Shown in pieces: positions 59,291-64,000 of a DNA stretch of 64,000 nucleotides. How positions within the stretch are numbered: position 1 is the first letter of the stretch; each line of letters starts with the position of its first letter. Position numbers and translations under genes: made by a program. A model generated the notes under the pieces. It worked only from the letters and a program-made list of their open reading frames with translations, was not told the DNA's origin and searched no databases. This DNA comes from Astrocystis sublimbata (lineage: Eukaryota; Ascomycota; Sordariomycetes; Xylariales; Xylariaceae): NCBI GenBank assembly GCA_022453515.1, contig JAJNNY010000026.1:1-64000 (forward strand). Reading direction: 5' to 3'.

Positions 59291-62076
59291 ATGCCACGGT
59301 CCGCCATTATGGATAGTAATACCTGCAATGTTATCTATGTGGACCGCAACGTCTGCGACAACCGGTCCATCGAGTCGCCCGACGAGGAACTGCTGGAGAT
59401 CGGAGAGCTGAGGGGCAATCTGAAATTGTTATTGGATGCTTTTGGCAATGGTGAGTTGGTAGTATGCGTCCTGTGTATCTTGTTTACTAATCTTACTTGC
59501 TACAGTCCATGCATGCTCGAATGGTGCCCGGTGTCTAGAAATACTCGTCAACTTGCATGATGCTTCTATGACCGAGCTGAGGCCAACGCTCATTTTCATA
59601 GACACGCCACAAGATGAGGTACCAGCTGAACGAGTATCTGTGTCACGCGACCCCTCACCATATTCTACAGTCCCCGCCAACAGTGAGAAAGACAGCAACA
59701 CGATAAAGGACTTATATGGGATTGGTCTACTGGAGAAACTCGTTTATGAAACGCAGTTGAGGAGTCTTTCGAAACTGGTCTTACCTATCCCGGTTGTCAG
59801 TTTCTCTTTGTTACACACCCCACCAGCAACAAGCAGAACACTGGAGAATCCGTTGCGGGCTTCGTATGCCGAGTATCTTGCCGAGGCCCCAGAATCCTCT
59901 CCCAATTCCATGACAAGCCGCGCTTTGCTGCGGAGGTGCCTCGATTCGGGTGCTGTAGATGTCATGGCCAGCCCGATTCATACCAAATCCCTCACAACGC
60001 TAGAGGTTCACGCTTATCGAGCGCACAAAGAAGTGCTGAAGGACTAACAAGCCTTCCTGGAGATTCGAAAGGGTCGGAAACGATCCTGGGTAGGAATCCA
60101 TGAGGAAAAGCCGTTCGCGTACTTGAGGGAAGCTATGGTATCAGGCTTGATGAGCGGCATATGTCGTCCGGGCGAAGAGAGCGAGAGAAATATCTCCACA
60201 GTGAAGATCGACTTCGCGTCCAAGCCCCGTGCCGAAATCGAGGAGGCACCAGGGAAATGGCACTTCTGTGCCCCTAGTTTTGACGATGACTCGCTTCTCA
60301 TTGCGGCCACCCTGATGTTTAAGCATGCGCTAGCGATGCCGGAGTTGGAGAAATGGCGGATATCCACAGGTAAATAACAGCTTGAGACAACGAAAGTCAT
60401 TGGGCTTGTTGTATCACCTAGAGCTAACACGCAGACAGATCAGCTGACGACGTTTCTCGTTGCATGCCGCGCCGCGTACAACCAATTTGTTCCCTACCAT
60501 AATTTCCGACACGCAGTCGATGTGCTGCAGGCTACATTTGATTTCCTGGTACACATCGGAGCTTTGCCGCCGTATCCTCCAACATCGGACGCTCCGTCTC
60601 CCGCAGAGGCGCCCCCAATTACCTCATTGATCAAACCATTTGAAGCTCTGGCGCTCCTTGTTAGTGCTATTGGTCACGACGTGGGTCACCCGGGCGTGAA
60701 CAATGGGTTCCTCGTCGTTCTCAATGCTCCGTTGGCTCAATTGTACAATGATCGCTCTGTTCTCGAATCGTTTCACTGTGCAGCCTATTCCCAGATCCTC
60801 AGAAGGCATTGGCCTCGGGTATTCGAAGACACAAAGATGCGCACCTTGATGATCAGTTCCATCCTCGCAACGGACATGGGTCTACACTTTGACTACATGA
60901 AGAGATTGCATGATCTACAGAAGAAGTTGAAGTCAGAACCTAACATTCACCAATGGTCTGAACGCACTATCGAGGATCAGAAGGCTTTGATATGTTCATT
61001 GTTGATCAAATGCGCGGATATCAGCAACGTCGTAAGTTGTGCTTCTACCACGGAGCAAATAGTAATTGTTGTCTAACCCGTGACTGTAGGCTCGCAAATA
61101 CGATACCGCTCTTCAATGGATGAACATTCTGTGTGATGAGTTCTCAAGACAAGCTGCGATGGAAGAAGAGATTGGTATCCCATCATCGCTTATCTCACCA
61201 CCGAAAAAGGACTTTCTGTCACTCGCCAAAGCACAGCTCAAATTCGTGACACTGTTTGCCATCCCACTGTTCCAAGGCGTGGCTGAAGTGCTCCCTCAAA
61301 TGCAATATACAGTTTCGGAGATCGACAAAAATACGCACCATTTTGAGAAAGCAGTTGAGAAAATCCCAAAAATGACGGAGGAGAAATTGAGACTTTTCAC
61401 TGAACAGCCCCTTGATTCCGACGTCATGAAGTTGGTCGAAAGCCTAGCCATGGAAGACGAACATTTTTCTGTGGGCTTAGCAGAAGCCGATCTGGTTCCA
61501 GTCCCAACGAAGCATGCCGAAATAAAGGAAGCTACCTCTGCGCCCCCAGGTAAACTGAGCCAGGTCCCTGCCATGCCATACAAAGAGATCAGCGGCATTA
61601 GCACCTCGTTGGACTACGTGGCGGATTTCGCCGCTAGTGACCCTTTCCACGCCGGTGGACACGAGGATAGATTGATGGGGGCACAAGATGACAAACAACG
61701 CTCGTGCGAAGCAGCCACCGAGAGCAACTCTGCCCCTGGTTCCAGCGACTGGCAGTCCCAAGCCACAAGCGCTACAACCGGTAAGATGCCGCTTTCGCCG
61801 AGTACGCAGGGGACGAGCATCGTGAGCCAGGACTCGTCAGACAGGCCGTCGAGTGATCCCACAACCGCGGTGACGGCCCCCGACTCGTCCCGCACCACCA
61901 CGCCGGTTGCGGTAGTCGATACGACTCATCCCTCGGAAGAGGATTACAATGGTACCTTGAAACCCGACGGGACTCTTAAGAAGAAGACGAGTCGTTTTAG
62001 GATGAACGTCTCTACGTTTTTCAGACGGAACAAAGGCGCAAGCTCTCCGGCTTCTGGCGGGTCGGGTAGCTATTAA
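59291..62076 (+). CDS. PDE2: Class I 3',5'-cyclic nucleotide phosphodiesterase (PDE2-like), with an in-frame stop
   Basis: This HD-domain phosphodiesterase would hydrolyse cAMP and so restrain protein kinase A signalling. Exons 59291-59450, 59506-60369, 60439-61031 and 61090-62076 give 868 codons in one frame with matching phases. The catalytic domain has HNFRHAVDV (about 362), HDVGHPGVNN (about 421) and KCADISN before the third intron, the metal-binding His/Asp set. A Ser/Thr-rich, basic-ended tail follows. The N-terminal 230 residues include a receiver-like segment (LRPTLIFIDTPQDE). Codon 234 is TAA (60045-60047). The frame continues unbroken after it with QAFLEIRKGRKRSWVG, so the stop cuts the protein before the catalytic domain. 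It may be a real nonsense change, a sequence error, or lie inside a weak 57-nt intron. ATG 59291 is first; 59309 is an alternative. Confidence 0.9.
60045..60047 (+). other. In-frame TAA within the phosphodiesterase frame
   Basis: TAA follows GAC and precedes CAA GCC TTC in the same frame that is open from 59508 to 60369. One C-to-T change from CAA would explain it; this is the CpA-to-TpA direction of repeat-induced point mutation. The surrounding GGACTAACAA also matches a fungal branch-site consensus, so an unrecognised intron is the main alternative. Confidence 0.85.
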
Positions 62077-64000
62077 CCCAGCTCGGTCTTCTTGATGCTT
62101 TCGAGGCGCTTAACTTTCACCAACGTATTTCATGGCTCGACGAGGAACAATTGTTACTATTACGACCCATAGTATTATGATACCCAATTAAAATAGAAGG
62201 CGCGGGCGATGACGGGAACAAGCAGCAGTTGTACAGGGCCGTCAGTGGAACGGATGGATGTATGCTTGTTTTCACGTACATATTGTATATTAGCACGGAG
62301 GAAGCGAAGACCCCGGCAGGGTCTCGGATTGTCTATCGAGGTACATGGCACATGTGAGCTGATGCCTAGGAGGCGACTAAAACAGCATTGTTACTGGCTG
62401 CATACATGGCGTTCAGGTATTCGGGGCGGGGCGGTTGACCAGGACCACCTGTTGGTTCGGATTTGGCGTGTAAGAATGGAGCAGGAGTGAGGTGATGAGG
62501 TTTATACTGTAGAGGGATGCATTGATGGCCCTGACAAGAGAAATCCTGCTTCGACGGGAGCCCAAGCGGCAAAGCCAGGCAGATGCCAACAAGTAGACGC
62601 TCGCAGACTTTTTTGGGGCAATAAACTCCCAGGTGTTGTGCGTTCTGTGTGCGGTTCGCGTTGACATCAACTGGAGACCACGTCTTTTGTTAAGAGCGTC
62701 AGCAAGCATCAAACGAGTCGCATCCACCTGCTTCCAAGTATAGATTACTATGTATATATATAAAAAGGAGATTCCCCGGAGCCGGTGCTCTTGAGTCGTA
62801 AATACTGCTAAACAAGCGCTACATGTGGCCATCGGCTGCCTCGAAATGTCGTTTGGGACATATGGAACAAGAATTCGACCGATTGGAACATGGCTTCGAT
62901 AAATGATTTTTGATATATAACACGAACTGGAATCTCCGTTTACTCCAGCTTCTCTCGGTTGACGCGCGGGGAAAGCTTCCAGACAGGCGAATGAGTATCG
63001 TCACCAGTTTCGCAGGCGCTGCGGAGATGGTGCCTTGTTGGCTCAACGCTGCTAAGAGATCAATCAAGCTACGTGAAGCGCGTGGGTTCACTTTGACCTT
63101 GGTGGATCTGGCTTCACAGTAGTAGATAGACCAGCATTATGTGTGCTTGTATTTGTATGTATGCATTTGCGATTGGCTGTTTTCACATGACTGATAGCTA
63201 ACGGTCGGTCCTTTACATCATCTCTCACACCTACCCGTGGACCTAGGTACTGTAGGCTGCGACTGTACGGGTTAAGCTCGGTTGATGCATACCTAAGTAG
63301 ACTATGCATACAGACATAACATAGTAGGACAAACTCAGGCCGGGCATGTCAGGAAAAGGGCTGGGGATAGTGAACTGGAGACGCGGGTAGTTGCTTGATA
63401 CAAGATGACAAGGTGCCTATCAGAGTATGTGTCCGGGTTGCCTACTTGAAGAAACCAGCCGCTTGACCAAGACCAGGCATAGATAGACATGAATACCAGT
63501 CAAGCCCCACGTGTTTGGGTGATGAACCACGGGATACCGCATCCGCAAGCGCATGTGTGGGCACGATACCGCATGTCGATAGCCGAAGGGGGAAGCCAGT
63601 TGGTGGTAGATAAAACGCTGCTGTTGATAAATGTTGCATCCGTTGCTAATTCCAACAGTATGACGTCCCCGGGCCGGTATTTTCTAGAGGGATAAATGTA
63701 AAGGAAAAATACCAGGTGTGCGGTTCCTCGGCCAGAACTGGTGATGACATTGATGGGGGATGGATGTTTGTAGGTGGACATTGGAATCGGGCATGTCGGG
63801 GGATGAACACGTGAAAGTGTTGGCGTCTAGAGGGGCCAGGCTAGGGGGCTAGGGGCTAGGTTCCTGCCCTCGGCTGGCATGCAGTCATATGTCATAGGGG
63901 TGGCTCGGGTGGCTGATCTACAGGGTTCCCCGGCTTTCGAGAAACGTTGAAGATGCTGCTTTCAGCGGCCCCCTCCCCCGAGCCGCCAGTCTCGCCAGTC
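62077..64000. other. 3' flank of phosphodiesterase and gene-free window edge
   Basis: 1.9 kb without a supportable gene. The longest frames lack an ATG or family features. The last 150 bases are G-rich with a GGGGCTAGG repeat near 63840-63860. Confidence 0.6.

Noticed and set aside
60006..60062. Calling a definite intron to remove the phosphodiesterase stop
   Set aside because: The branch-site match is good and length and phase fit, but donor GTTCAC and acceptor GAG are poor and the bases encode plausible family protein. Kept only as an alternative.

Overview
The window is a piece of a filamentous ascomycete nuclear genome. Genes lie on both strands with no operons, introns are short (44-148 nt) with fungal GTRNGT donors and CTAAC-like branch sites, and long non-coding stretches carry the 10-bp palindrome TACCTAGGTA. 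The gene set (Zn2Cys6 regulator, zearalenone-lactonase-like hydrolase, Ste23-type protease, Ubp12, fungal amino-acid permease) suits a Sordariomycete, possibly a hypocrealean. That placement is inference; no rRNA or other marker gene is present.

Layout. 1-884: 5' part of a Zn2Cys6 transcription factor (minus), divergent from a single-exon hydrolase at 1553-2344 that keeps the catalytic residues of zearalenone lactonase. 2804-4248: RNA polymerase I subunit A49. 5522-5665: a 25-residue ribosomal protein eL41 gene in two coding exons, too small for ORF callers. 7328-12249: three lineage-type proteins (a Cys6-cluster protein, a multi-spanning membrane protein, a single-pass cell-surface protein). 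14728-16529: a 542-aa amino-acid permease. 16530-22918: no gene seen. 22919-26655: an eight-exon, 1073-aa P-loop GTPase of the SLIP-GC type.

27960-32840 is a compact housekeeping block: CFIm25 (mRNA 3'-end processing), a YjbQ-family protein, the complex I zinc subunit NDUFS6, and an MPP6-like exosome cofactor with a zinc knuckle. 36936-40197: insulin-degrading-enzyme/Ste23 metalloprotease. 43062-48217: DUSP-containing deubiquitinase Ubp12. 48218-59290: about 11 kb without a recognisable gene. 59291-62076: a class I cyclic-nucleotide phosphodiesterase whose otherwise continuous frame is broken by an in-frame TAA at 60045-60047.

I joined exons by hand, requiring GT-AG borders, phase agreement and family-like protein across each junction. 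Unresolved gene ends are flagged. The points I would check first are the phosphodiesterase stop codon, the divergent regulator/lactonase pair, the hidden eL41 gene, and the alternative presequence on the Ste23 homologue. No CRISPR, intact transposon, tRNA or rRNA was seen.
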